Assembly: GCA_019279435.1 (NCBI GenBank)
Contig: JAAALK010000289.1
Span: 32,555,067-32,619,066 of the forward strand
From: Zizania palustris
Taxonomy: Eukaryota > Streptophyta > Magnoliopsida > Poales > Poaceae
DNA: 64,000 nucleotides
Direction of reading: 5' to 3'
Positions 41,891 through 53,353 of this stretch are shown piece after piece (position 1 is the first letter of the stretch; the number at the start of each line of letters is the position of its first letter). The position numbers were made by a program, and so were the translations under genes. Below the pieces are notes generated by a model. The model was not told the origin of the DNA and searched no databases. It worked only from the letters and a program-made list of their open reading frames with translations.

Positions 41891-44643
41891 CGTCTGTAAG
41901 TGGGAGCAAATGGTCCGGCACCAGGTTTAGCAAAAGAGCTAAACCAGTGTCGAGCCATCTGCTCAAAAGATGGAAAGTGAAAACCATCAAAAGAGTTTGG
42001 ACCAAAACGCGGCTCAAAACGCGGTCCACGGTTCTTCCTAACCCTACGGCCACGAGGTCCAGAACCGTAGCCAACACGGTCTGGAACTCTGCCGGAACGA
42101 ACACCACTAACTGGAGCACGGGCATGAAAGCCGTCTCCTCTACCACCACCTACACGACGCGGCCTGGCCTCCAGCCTCTCCCCGCGCCGAGGAACACGCA
42201 GTCTACCACCCTGCTGGTAGAACTGCACCTGATCACTACGAGCCCTCTCTGCTCTCTCAACCCGCTTCCTCCTAAAGCAAAACTCCGCAAGATGCCCGTC
42301 TCTCTGACAATACTCACAATGATAGGTAGGCTTCTTGGGATGTGGTTGAGGCTTGGGGTTCTTGGGCTTGGTAGTGTTTGGTGTGGTCTTCTTGGGCTTA
42401 GAGGGTCCAGGAAGAGAGTCTAGAGAAGAGTGGAGGTGTTTGGGCTTAGGAACCCAGATAGGCTTCTTGGGTGGAGCTTTGGGTGGTTCATGGATCACTC
42501 CATCCTTGGGCTGACAAGCCTGGGAGGTCTCAGTGGAGTGAGTCTTGGGATACCTCTGCTCTGGAGTCATTTTACTCCACTCCACTGCCCGGCTGAGGGC
42601 ACTCTCAAAGTCAGCCTTGGTGTAGGTGTAACCTACCCCAAACCCATCCTTCCTCTTGAACTGCTGGATCATCATGCCAAGCTGTGGCTCTCTGGCACTG
42701 ATCCAACTCAGGATAGAACGGAGGTAAAAGTTCTCATTCTGAGAATCTGCTAGCTCCTCTCTCAAGGAAGCTAGAACCTCCACCTGAGACAAGAAGGTCT
42801 CACACTCATTCTCTACTTGGACAGACTTCCCGGCTTTTAGCTTAATTAGCTCCATTCTAAGAGACAGGCAGTTCTCACAGACAGTGGGTGGAACTGACAG
42901 TGTCTCAAGCTCTAGCCTAGTCTGGGCAAGCTCAGCTCTCAACCTCTCTAAATCACCCAAATGCTCATTGCCCTTGGATTTCAGCTCAGCTAAGGCAGCT
43001 AGATGAGATGGGCAATCAACACAGGGTGCGACGACAGTGGCTTGAGCATCTTTCACCTCCTGCTGAGCGCTTTCAAGCTCAGTGGCCAAAGCGTCCCTCT
43101 CATCAACCCTTTCTGTGTACCTGGACTTCAGAGTCGACAGGTCACACAGAAGCACCTCACACTTCGGGCACTCACTGCTATTACCCAAGCAAGGGGAAGA
43201 AGATAGACTTTCTATTCTACCGTTGGCCACGGCAAGCTCACTCTCTAACTCGTCTATCCTTTTCTTAGCCCCCCTAAGCAGTTTCTCCCGATACTTCAAC
43301 TCCTGACGATTGCTCTCAAGTAAATCTACAATTTCACGCTCATAAGATGATACCTTGCTATCGTCGTCGTCGGAGTCGTCGGAGGAGCTCTTTTCTTCTC
43401 TATCCCCAAGAGCCATGGAGCAAAAGCTCTTGCGGGATCTTCGACGCTGGTGTGAGCGGCTCTTCGGCTTGTCTCCGAAGGCCATGAAGCAGAGGCCCGC
43501 CGGATCATCCTTGTCCTTCCCCTTCTTGATGGTGATCTCCTCATCACTTGAGCTCGATGAAGAGGAAGAAGACGTGGATCTCTTGGAGTAGCTCTTCTCC
43601 ATCTCGGCGAAGAAGGCCTTGTCGCGCTTCTTGTTCTCTCGCCGGTAATCCTTCAGGGCCTTCTTGAAGAACCGAGTCTTCGGCTTGCCCTTGTTGAAGG
43701 AGGGGCACTCATGCTTGCCGGAGTCGTGGAAGCTGCTACCGGCGCCCTTCTTGTATCCACTGCGCTTGGGGCAATCGGCGATGAAGTGTCCTGGATCACC
43801 ACATTCAAAGCATCCGGATTTTGTGCCGTGTCTTTTGAACATTCTTTTATCATAGACACGACGCACCCGGTTGTTAAAAAGACACAAATCATCATCTCCC
43901 AACAACTCAAGCTGGTCCTCAGTGATAGACATCAAAGAGAACCCAGCACAGCTCACAGCAGAGGGATCAACTGAAGGTGCAGCAAGGGCCAGGGATTTTG
44001 ATCCAGAGCCAGTGAGATTTGATCTCAACTGGATATCTACCTCAGTGGCCTTTAACTTGCTAAAAAGCTCAGAAATGGTCAAGGTATCGTATGAAGTACT
44101 CTCAACGATAGATGATACCTTGATCTCCCAGATCTTTGGATCCAAGGTATGAAGAACCTTGAGCGCCTGCTCATGATCTGAGACTAACTGAGCACCCTCA
44201 GCCTTGTTGTCCCGAAGCTTGTTAATGATCGACTGAAAGCGACCAAACAAAGCCTCAACAGATTCACCCGGCTTCTGTGTGAAGTTCTCATATTCACGCC
44301 GGTAGGTCTGATAGAGCCGAGCCTTGACCTGTGCTGTTCCCTCATGGTGTGCTTTGAGGGTAGCCCAGATCTCTCTCGCAGTGGAGAGATGACTCACTCG
44401 CTCAAATTCAGTGGGACCTAAACCAGAAAATAAAATGTTCACAGCCTTACTGTTGCTCAGATGCTGAGCAATGATACCAGCAGTACCTTGCTCAGTAACT
44501 GGCAGAATGACAAACGTGGTGTGAACACAAATGTCCCATATGTCCGAACCCTGGCTCATGAGATAGGCTCGCATGCGAGTCTTCCAATAATTATAGCCAT
44601 AGGCTTCCAAGGACGGGACCTTGCCAGGAGACGTCATAGTCAC
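41887..44643 (-). CDS. S1 Gag protein, long Sirevirus type
   Basis: 918 codons from ATG 44643. A second ATG at 44637 (MTSPGK) aligns with the S2 start (MTSSGK) and is the likelier initiator. The N-terminal UBN2-like capsid includes YNYWKTRMRAYLMSQG, AREIWATLKAHHEGT and TLTISELFSKLKATE. Zinc knuckle CFECGDPGHFIADC near residue 280; a serine run and acidic stretch near 380; a long coiled coil roughly 430-660; a second knuckle-like CEYCQRDGHLAEFC near 795; an arginine/glycine-rich C-terminus. Ends TGA at 41887, overlapping pol in another frame. Confidence 0.92.
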   Translation of the reverse strand: MTMTSPGKVPSLEAYGYNYWKTRMRAYLMSQGSDIWDICVHTTFVILPVTEQGTAGIIAQHLSNSKAVNILFSGLGPTEFERVSHLSTAREIWATLKAHHEGTAQVKARLYQTYRREYENFTQKPGESVEALFGRFQSIINKLRDNKAEGAQLVSDHEQALKVLHTLDPKIWEIKVSSIVESTSYDTLTISELFSKLKATEVDIQLRSNLTGSGSKSLALAAPSVDPSAVSCAGFSLMSITEDQLELLGDDDLCLFNNRVRRVYDKRMFKRHGTKSGCFECGDPGHFIADCPKRSGYKKGAGSSFHDSGKHECPSFNKGKPKTRFFKKALKDYRRENKKRDKAFFAEMEKSYSKRSTSSSSSSSSSDEEITIKKGKDKDDPAGLCFMAFGDKPKSRSHQRRRSRKSFCSMALGDREEKSSSDDSDDDDSKVSSYEREIVDLLESNRQELKYREKLLRGAKKRIDELESELAVANGRIESLSSSPCLGNSSECPKCEVLLCDLSTLKSRYTERVDERDALATELESAQQEVKDAQATVVAPCVDCPSHLAALAELKSKGNEHLGDLERLRAELAQTRLELETLSVPPTVCENCLSLRMELIKLKAGKSVQVENECETFLSQVEVLASLREELADSQNENFYLRSILSWISAREPQLGMMIQQFKRKDGFGVGYTYTKADFESALSRAVEWSKMTPEQRYPKTHSTETSQACQPKDGVIHEPPKAPPKKPIWVPKPKHLHSSLDSLPGPSKPKKTTPNTTKPKNPKPQPHPKKPTYHCEYCQRDGHLAEFCFRRKRVERAERARSDQVQFYQQGGRLRVPRRGERLEARPRRVGGGRGDGFHARAPVSGVRSGRVPDRVGYGSGPRGRRVRKNRGPRFEPRFGPNSFDGFHFPSFEQMARHWFSSFAKPGAGPFAPTYRR

Positions 44644-44686
44644 TACTGGGGTTTAGAACCGGTTAAGGTATGGAAAAACAACCTAA

Positions 44687-44702
44687 CCTCGCTCTGATAC
44701 CA
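44687..44702 (-). other. primer-binding site of S1 (initiator Met-tRNA)
   Basis: Sense TGGTATCAGAGCGAGG, two bases inside the 5' LTR. Confidence 0.9.
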
Positions 44703-44704
44703 CT

Positions 44705-46591
44705 TGTAGGACCGAAAGTAGCGACCAGAGGGGGGGTGAATGGGCGCCTTAAAAATTCTTCCGAATCAATGGCCTGTTCCCAATACCCAACTCACCTCAA
44801 AAATACTACGCAGCAGAAAATAAACAGAAGGCCTAAGTCTAAAGGTTTCTAACCTAGAAGCATCTGAAGATAAACAGTGTAAACCTAAAATGGTGCAACT
44901 AGGCAGATGAACAAGTTGTAACAGGCCTATACTTCTCAATGAAATGATCTAAGTATGTTTAAAGTGAAAAGAGAAGTTACTGTCCAAGGTTGTCTCCTGT
45001 TCGGGTCTTGGCGAAGCCCCCTTCGCACGTCGAGGACTGCTTCGGAGTTTGGTGTCGGAGTCTGTTCGAAATGCCGAAGGTGTCACTGTCTAGCCTAGTT
45101 CGAAGAAGTAAGAAGCGAAGTGTACTTCGAAGCGAAGTAAAAGCAGTGCCGGAGCTTGGTTCGGAGTAAGCACTTCGAAGACAAGACTTCGAACGCAACT
45201 TCGAGTCACGAGCTTCGGAGCGAAGTAAAACAGTGCCGAAGCCTTCTTCGAAGTATACACTTCGAAGACAAAACTTCGAACACACTTAGACCCGAAAGCT
45301 TTCGGAGCTAAACCTTCGAACACAAAAAAAAAACTTCGAACACAACACACAAACAGACAACCTTCGAACAAGGAAGCGAAGTCTGTTAGAACAGACAAAA
45401 CTTCGAACCCCACTTCGAAGCCTAACGAAGTGTGCACTTCAAACAGATAGATTCGGAGTATGCCAGTTCGAAGTATGCGATGATTTCGATACAGGGAGAA
45501 CTTCGAAGCTAGCAACTCAGACACAGAAACCGAAGTTCGAAATCTGAGCGAAGCCTTTAACAAGGTTCGATCGGAGCTTGCCTCACGGAGTTGAGGGGCT
45601 TCGCACGGAACCGAGCTGCGCCAGACACACCAGGAAAAGGCAAAAGAGACTGTCAGCTTCGATCAAAAAGCTGGGCAATAGAAGGTGAAAAGCTGCAGCT
45701 GAACACTGTAGCTACAGTAAGGCAGTACTATTTGCAACAGCAAGAACTAGTACTACCACCGTGAAGAACACACCCAGCCGAAGAAGCTTCTTCCCAAGAA
45801 ATAAATACAGCAGCCCGAATCCAACTCAATAACTCCCCAAACCAACCAGATGCAAACAATAAATTCTCCAGGGACCAAGAATTAAAAGCATCCAAGAGAT
45901 TGGAGCCAAAATGAGCCACGAACAGAGAAACACAAGGTCCTGGCGGCGCACACAGGAGAGAGAAGAGAGACAAAAGTGACCCAATGGGTGGATTTGATTT
46001 CAGCACAAAAGGGGTAGTCCAAACCCTAGGGATTGGGGTGCTATTTATAGGCAGCCCAACACTAGGAATATTCTACCAGCCCCTTAGGGTTTTACAGACT
46101 CAAAAATACAGAAAAAGACTCTACTGCCCTTAGGTATTTTTACAGACACAACTGACTGACTGTGGGCCTAGAGTAACAGATGACATATCCTGAAGCTATT
46201 CTTCTGGACAGTCGGATACAGAATCAACGGTTGTCAGTTTTACGCCGAAACTGACAAAGCCTCCACCAGCTTTGCACCAGGTACCCGGATTGGGCCGGCC
46301 CGACTCCGCAGCTCTCTCAGCCCGGCAATCGCTCACCGCCCGTGTACCTGAGTCAGTCCTGGTCAACAGCCCAGTGGGTCTTCTACTGCTTCTGGCCCAT
46401 GCACCCGGATTGGGCCAGCCCGACTTCGCAGCCTCCTCTGCCCGACAATCGCTCGCTGCCCGTGTACCTGAGTCACACGCGGCCCATGAAACAGCAGATC
46501 TCCTCTCTTCTTCAGTCCTCTTTGACTATCGTTGACAATGACTCATCACTTCTAGAGCCATGAGGCCCACGCTATTCAGCATGGCTCCTCA
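44705..46591 (-). repeat. 5' LTR of S1
   Basis: 1887 bp, almost identical to 35449-37337. Differences seen by eye: one G and one A in homopolymers, two bases near 44790, one each near 45210 and 46325. Confidence 0.95.
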
Positions 46592-46596
46592 GCAAG
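46592..46596. other. target site duplication of S1 (right)
   Basis: GCAAG, matching 35444-35448. Confidence 0.95.
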
Positions 46597-46836
46597 TTGT
46601 GAGTGGTTGTGCCTACAAGGTCAAGACATTCAAAGCTTATGACGTTAATGGCTATCATTTCCACGCAGCAAGCCATGAACAGAGCTGACCTAACCGAAGA
46701 ACAACAAATTCTGGAGTTTTTACTCCGAGCATAGATGGGGTTGACTACTATGGATGAGTCGAAGAAATATACGAATTGAGTTTTGACGGGAGCAAATCTC
46801 TTAATCCCGTTATATTCAATTGATACTGCGGTGGAG
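46592..46836 (+). pseudogene. C1: CACTA TNP2 transposase, block 3 (DUF4216 part)
   Basis: Joining 35448 to 46597 gives SSELRQVVSGCAYKVKTF in frame, followed by YDVNGYHFHAASHEQS, NRRTTNSGVFTPSIDGVDYY and EEIYELSFDGSKSLNPVIF, the DUF4216 C-terminal domain of TNP2. Stops interrupt it after HEQS and YYG. It ends where G3 gag sequence begins. Confidence 0.85.
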
Positions 46837-49066
46837 GAAACAGTGGCTCTAGTGGTCTCGCCCATCGTGGGATGAATCTACTCTTCTGAGGATGGTTTGG
46901 ACTCACTAGAGGTCTTGGCCGAGTGTTCGCCTTCTCGGCCCTCTTCTTATGTTTCTAAAGTAGCATATCATATGTCACCCTCGACTTCTTGTGGGTCATA
47001 GCCGAAGATGATACATTGGTGTTTACTTTCCACACCCCTACCTCAGGGTTCTTTGGCACGAGTGTGTGTATGAGGCTCTCCAATCACGACCTCCTTCCCC
47101 TTAGTTGACTCGGCCTGCTTAGTCCGAATCAGCACCTTCTTTTCGTCGAGATCAATGGTATTCACGGGAAAGAGGTATTGGTCAATCTTCATTTTTGGAT
47201 TGGTATCCAACTTCAATCGTCCTTCTTCTATGGCCGATTGAACCTATCGACAAAAAACATTGCAATCATTAGTAGAATGGGAATGAGAGTAATGCCACTT
47301 ACAATAAGCTCCCTTCTTCAAGTCGTCGGTAATCAAGATGACGTGACCCTTCGACAATCTGATGAGATTGTTCTTCAACAAAAAAATCAAATATTATGTC
47401 GCACTTGGTCACGTCGAAGGTGTACTTTACTTCATTGGGCTGACTCTTAGTGGGAGACGACCATAACTCAGAGCAAGTAACAGGTTTGGCCTTGGTAGAC
47501 CAAGTCCACTCTGCGGTGTACATGTCGACCGAGGCATCCTCGCTCTCCGATGATTCCTCATCGGAGTGCTCCATGATGTGCACCTCGGCCTTGGGCTTAT
47601 TAAAAGTCTTAGTGAACTTTCTACTTTTGGCTCGGCTTTACTAAACCAGATCCTTTTTGCAGAACTTGAATAACTTCAAAGAAATCCTAGCCATCCAGTT
47701 TCTCCTTTAGTTCAGAGTGTAAACCATTAAAATCTAGGTCGACCAAGTCTCTATCAGAAATATTCAGGGTGAAACATCAGTTTCTAGTGTCCCTAAAGCG
47801 CTTAATGTACTCAGAGACACTCTCATTAGTCTTATGCCTAACCGATGTGAAATGTGAAAGCCTACGTTCAGCTTCCCTAGTATAAAAACAGTCGTTGAAC
47901 TTTTGCTCTAATAGGGCCCAAGTCTACTCGGAGTTCGGCGGTAATGCCGAAAACCAAGTGAAAGCAGTGTCGGAAAGCGATAGAGAAAATAGTCTAAGCT
48001 TCAACGCGTCCGACCCACTAGCTTCACCACACTGCACTAGGAATTGGCCTTTGTGCTCTAGGGTGGTCTTACTACCTTCACTATCAAATTTTGTAAATTC
48101 GAGAACCATAAAGCCACGCGGGTACGGGATAGTGTCAAAGTGGTTGGGGTATGGCTTGTGGTAAACAGTGCGCGAATCCGCTCCTCGATGTCATCTACGC
48201 CTCCTTCCTGCGTGCGTCTCTCGTGTGGGGGTGCGACACGTGGTGGTATATTGGGGAGTCTTCGTGCGTATCCTCTCTCGTGCTGGCCCACGATACGGGA
48301 CGTGCTCGGGCCTATGTGGCTGTGCGGGGCAGGAGGTGTTGGCAACGCAGGAAAAGGTAGCGTAGGCACAAGAGACGGTAGTGCATAATAAGTGGTAGGG
48401 GCGGTCTGACTAGCCATGGGGCCGGTCTGACCGAGGGTGTAGTAGCCGGTCTGACCGACTGTTGCCAGCTATTGAGGCTGGCACACGCTGGTCTGACCGG
48501 CCCAAGGACTAGTCTGACCGACAGGGCCATACACGGTCTCGGCCATGGATGATGTGGCCGTATACACTATGACTTTTCCGGTACTCCCGTCGGTTCTACT
48601 GTATATGTGATGAACAGTGTGTACACTTGTGATCAGAGTTGGAGAAGCGGCCTCGGAAAATTCGAATCTCCAAAACATCACCTCCATTCTATAGTCGACT
48701 ATGGCCTCTACACGATTTGCAGCAGTAGTGCTAACGGCTTGGTCTACTGTGGCGGCTATCTTTTGCTCAATGTCCAAGGAGGATAGTCGAGGAGACGACG
48801 GTGTTACCTTGCTCCTAGGGAGATCAGCGATGTCGATGTCGCACTTGACGAAGCCCCCGTGGGTCTAGGTGAAGCGCACAAGTAGTAGAGTGCGCAGTCC
48901 CTCCGTCTTGGCCTCGATCTCTGCCCTATCTTCCTCAGAGAGGTCGGAGAGGGTGGGGACGATTATGTTGACATTGTAGATCTCCGTACTCCCCATCGGA
49001 TCCATCGGCATCGAGGGTCCCGTCTATGTAGATGTAGTCGATGTACCCATCATCGATGTAGTAGTG
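46837..49066 (-). pseudogene. gag of G3
   Basis: Collinear with G2 gag. Start region near 49066, QKIAATVDQAVSTTAANRVE at 48777, a proline-rich segment (48417-48060), capsid remnant DALKLRLFSLSLSDTAFTWF (48000), and the post-capsid block TCSELWSSPTKSQPNEVKYT near 47470. Multiple stops and shifts. Unlike G2, its linker at 48417-48545 contains four copies of the GGTCTGACC-type motif that fills the LTR. Confidence 0.75.
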
Positions 49067-49084
49067 TTTGGCATGTTTGTCCCC

Positions 49085-49097
49085 AGCGGAGTCACCA
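49085..49097 (-). other. primer-binding site of G3
   Basis: Sense TGGTGACTCCGCT next to the LTR end. Compare TGGCGACTCCGCT in G2. Confidence 0.6.
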
Positions 49098-49104
49098 AAA
49101 AGTG

Positions 49105-50280
49105 TGTTGACGCTAAAACCTGACGGTTAAAGTACCAACTCACTGATGTCGATTCGACGATCCAAAAGCGCGTTGATACATAGGAATAACCCTAAGAGTG
49201 ACATGATGTCGACGTCGCATTCCGATGACCCTTGATAGTGACAAGGGAGGGTGAAGTCGCCAGGCAATTAGATCACATGTAATAACCTAATCAATCGAAG
49301 TGTTGATAATATAGTGACAATAGATCTAATCGGCCAATTGAAGCCGATTAGATGGAACAAGGGATGCACGATCAGACTAGCCTAGGGCTGTTGGTCAGAC
49401 CGACTGGAAGGTGGTGGTCAAACTGGCCTGCAAGCGGCAATCGGACTGGCGATGTGGTGAAGATGGTGCACGGGTCAACCAGAGGAAGAAACCGACTAGC
49501 CAGGGGCTAGCGGTCAGACCGGCCTAGTACCACCGGTCGAACCGGCCTGTGCCGGCAAGGCCCGGTCGGACAGGCTGTAGTTGGCCAGTTAGACCGACCA
49601 GCGATGCAGCGAGCAGATTGAATTGCCGATGATCTAGTCGACGAAGATGGTGCAGTATAAAAATGTCTGTGATGATGAAGAAGATAGAACACTATAAAAA
49701 CACCAAAAACTTAGAGGCAATTCGGCCAAGAGACCAAATTATCGATAAAAACCGGTAAAACGGTAAAATCCTTTACGTGGATTAAACGGGTGATTCACAG
49801 GAGAATCAACAAGGCTTACCATGATTATGACGTGACAGACGGAGAGTTTACAATGCAAACTCACAAAGATGTATGTGCTAAGCTAATCCTAGGACAAGGA
49901 AAGTACATTGAAAGGTAAAAGTGCGATTCAAGGTAAAAATAATAGATTGGATCTATTAGGGTTTCGGGGGAGGAGAGAGTCCTTGAATCAGCCTTGCCCC
50001 TATATTTATAAGGGTTGTACATGACGTGCCTAGGCTCTAATTTGAGTTAGATACGAGTCCAAGTCATTAGAAATTAATTAGGGATAAAAATACCCCGAAA
50101 TCACTTAATCTGACTCGGACTCGGACTTGGGCCAGTCTGACCAGGCCCACATGGCCGGTCAAACCGGGCCTACATGGCTAGTTGGACCGGCCTGTGCCAG
50201 GTCTAGCATATTTTCTGCCCAAATTACCAAAATCAATATTTTGACAATTTTGACCATTAATGCCATTTTTTCTATCAACA
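49105..50280 (-). repeat. 5' LTR of G3
   Basis: Plus strand TGTTGACGC to CTATCAACA (TGTTGA/TCAACA inverted ends), about 1176 bp, with a TATA-type segment (TATAAATATAGG in sense, near 50010). Contains repeated GGTCTGACC/GGTCAGACC motifs at 49390-49600 and 50130-50190. Confidence 0.75.
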
Positions 50281-51429
50281 ACTTATTCTCTAGATCCACC
50301 CATTCTATGGTGGAATCCACCGGCAGTGAAGCAAAAAACATGAAGGCCGATCTTGATAGTGAGAGTGGGAAAAACTGGACCCTCATTGATTCGTTAGCCG
50401 ATGCCTTTCCGCATTGAGCGAGGAAACAGTTGATATGCTCAATCGTGCAGACCGAGTATTGTCCCAAAAACTTAGTGAAGCCAGGTACCTTGTATAAATC
50501 TTGCAGTGGTACTCGATCAAACCATTTTGGGTATGGCCACCGATACATGTACGTCTGTTTTGTGGGCTCAACCCAAATTGATCTCTAATAACATCTATGA
50601 TCTGATTCACCTAGTCATCTTCTTGTTGTCTCGGGGTTGGGTACTGTCTATGCATTGGGGCCTGCTGATATTGTTCTGGCCGGGCAACATTGTATACATA
50701 TTGCCCCTCATCACCATAAGGCTGTTCTCCGAAGTTCACGGTCCTATGGTACCCTTGAGGGATACCATCAGGTGCCCTGTTAGGCGGCATGATATCTGAC
50801 AGCACGTTCCTTGCAATATCTTGTGTGACTTTTGGGGCCTCTTGTCCCATCGGCCTAGGGCCGACCGCTAAGAACGACACCGACGCACCTCTTTCGAGGT
50901 TATATAGTGAGTTCGACGGCACGCCCTAGGCGAGGGCCAATTGTTGGGTCGCCCTGTTACCTTCATGGCTGACTGAGAAGGTCAGTTGATCTAGCCTCAT
51001 CAGCCCTTGCGGCTATGGAGATGGTCGAGAGTGGTGCGGGTTTTGTAGCAGTCTGGTTTGAGCATTGAGGATATACGTCGGACCTTGTAGTGGTTCGTGG
51101 GCTATAGTTCCATCAATAGTCTTCGTGATTAGCCCATGAAGGGTGTTGACCGGTGTTCTAGATTGGTTTATGAGCGCGAGGTGAAGCGCGTTGTCGACGA
51201 TCTCCTAGAAACCGACATGAGGGCTTTCTGTCAACTAACTGATCTCCACGGCCATCACTGGTCTTGGCAATGGATCCCTAAAGATAGGACCCGCCCGAGT
51301 CATCCTGTAGGCTTGTAGGCACAGCTCTTGGAAGGCATCAACGTTTCTCTATACCTCCATCCTCTGTTCCTTAGTTAAAGGCTCCATGGTGATCGGAATG
51401 ATGTTGTCGTCGTTGAGTTCACCCGCCAT
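50281..51429 (-). pseudogene. gag of G4, truncated
   Basis: ATG at 51429 opens MAGELNDDNIIPITMEPLTK and continues as a decayed N-terminal region. From 50922 it reads GYHRTVNFGEQPYGDEGQY, and from 50548 the capsid start YPKWFDRVPLQDLYKVPGF, FLAQCGKASANESMRVQFF and PLSLSRSAFMFF. The protein stops at WVDLENKLL where the G3 LTR begins. Confidence 0.8.
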
Positions 51430-51475
51430 GGCTAGATTTCTAAAGTATGGTCCCACTGAGCATGCCAAAAAAGCG

Positions 51476-53353
51476 TGTTGGTGCATTTTTTGGTCACACT
51501 TTTATACACGCGTGGCCTGGCAGATCTACTTAACTCTAGTGTAGATCCTACGTTCTCAGAAAAAGGGTTCAATGTGTGCCAAGTAGTTTGACCCTACAAC
51601 TGATAAGTAAACATGAGAATGTGATCAATAGCATAGCCTATTGGCTATCGAGCCGATGATAACGATGAGGATGGGATATTTGTGGAATATCATGCCTATC
51701 GGCCGTAGGGCCGATGACTAGGGATGAAGCAATCGGGCGAGCGTGCCATCGACCGATAAGATATGCAGTTTACCACATAGGATGATGAGTGCTTTTTCGA
51801 TGGCACATAAGATGTGGCGCTGAATTGAAGATAACCTATCGGCTTGTACTCCGACATAAATAAACAATATTTGCTAGATAACATGTCTATATCATGAAAA
51901 TCATCACAATAACTAGATCAGACCTAACCAAGATAGTAACTAATCACGATGATCTTAATAATATATCAAAGTATCGGGCATGCTTTATTTAGATGAATGG
52001 TATACATCATGAAATATATACAATAGCAAGAGATGTCAGACTTAACCAATGAAGCCTCAAACTACCACACCTAGATCACATCAATCTAAGAGATCAATCT
52101 GATGCAACCTTAGACCTAGCCGATACACTGAGAACCGATGACCATACTGTTTTGACATTCACCTCAAGAGATCAAGCTGATGCAACTGTGAGGATACTGA
52201 CCTAGTAGATATGGTCGTCGGGGGTGATGGGACTCACCTCTTTGCCGGAGATCAGAACGATGCAGTCCATCTTTGAGTGTCGAATCCTGTCGGGATTGAC
52301 CTTGGAAGCCAAGGGTGGCGATGTGCCGAGTAGTTATTTGACAAAGATGTGTGTTTCTAAGTTAACTAGGGGTAGTCCGAAGACTTGTCGTCCAAGCACA
52401 CTATCTTAACCGATTCTAGATTTATCTTTATCTTCTCTTCATCTTTATCTCCATCGGCTCCTCTGCATTCGGTTATCTTGTAACAGGATGGACGGGCTTC
52501 CTTGACCATCTTTGATCGGATCCTCCTTAAGTTCTATTAACTATTTGACATCTTTAGTGGGTCTAGGCTTTACCAAATCTTGGCGTCAATAGGAACATGA
52601 TCAGACCGGCTAGCACGGGGCCGGTCAGGATGACTGTACACGGCCAGTCGGACCGACCGTGTTGCGGCGGTTGGACCGATAGTAAGGACTGGTCTGACCG
52701 GCAAGTGTCGGCGATCAGACCGACGGCTAGGGAAAATATAGCCCCGGGCCTCCAGCGATCATCTTTTTGGTGATGGATCGATGCATGACCTCTTGGTGAT
52801 GAAAATGAATGCTTTGGCCCCTACAAAAACACGTAGAATTAGTAGCAACTCGGTCCAAAGAACGAATTACCTGGATAGATTGGTAAAAAACCATTACGGG
52901 GGCTAAATGGATGATTCACAAGGAAATGGACAAGGATTATCGTGATTATGACGTGATGGACGGCGGGTTTACGGTGCAAACTAGCAAAGATGGACAAGTT
53001 ATGGCTAAACCTAGGGCAAAAAAGGTAGTATATTGAAAAAGAGTGATTCTACGAGAGTATATTAGATTGGATTGAAGTCCCATTTTGAATCGGCATTGCC
53101 CCTATATTTATAGGGGGTAGTCTTGTCGTTCCAGAGCTTAATTTCTATTCTAGATTGATTAAGGTACGAGTCGAAGTCGTTAAAAATTAATTAGAGATAA
53201 AAATACCACCAAACAAACTAAATCAGCTCGGACTCGGACTGGGCCGGTCTGACCGGGGTACCATGGCCGGTCTGACCGGTCTGTGCTAGGAACATCACAT
53301 CTTCGCCCAAAAATACCAATTTTGATCATTAGTGCCAAATTTTGCTGTCAACA
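51476..53353 (-). repeat. 5' LTR of G4
   Basis: Plus strand TGTTGGTGC to GCTGTCAACA, about 1878 bp. TATAAATATAGG in sense near 53100. It carries the same palindromic GGTCTGACC motif (52590-52720, 53240-53285) as G3's LTR but is otherwise much diverged. Segments such as GATTATGACGTGA are shared with G3. Confidence 0.7.

Larger units (their letters stand above)
35449..46591 (-). mobile_element. S1: young, apparently complete Sirevirus-type Ty1/copia element
   Basis: 11,143 bp: 3' LTR 35449-37337, non-coding 3' region, pol 38693-41890, gag 41887-44643, primer site 44687-44702, 5' LTR 44705-46591, with 5-bp target duplication GCAAG. A long gag, long LTRs, repeated polypurine tracts and palindrome-rich LTRs fit the Sirevirus lineage. 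LTRs differ by about four substitutions and two homopolymer-length changes. Both coding frames are open, so this element may be or recently was active. Confidence 0.95.
46837..50280 (-). mobile_element. G3: 5' part of a gypsy element, same family as G2
   Basis: LTR 49105-50280, primer site 49085-49097, then a decayed gag down to about 46837, where it abuts C1. Pol is absent. Its LTR interrupts the gag of G4. Confidence 0.85.
50281..53353 (-). mobile_element. G4: 5' part of another gypsy element
   Basis: LTR 51476-53353 and gag 51429-50281, cut by the G3 LTR. Nothing of G4 remains beyond G3. Confidence 0.8.
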
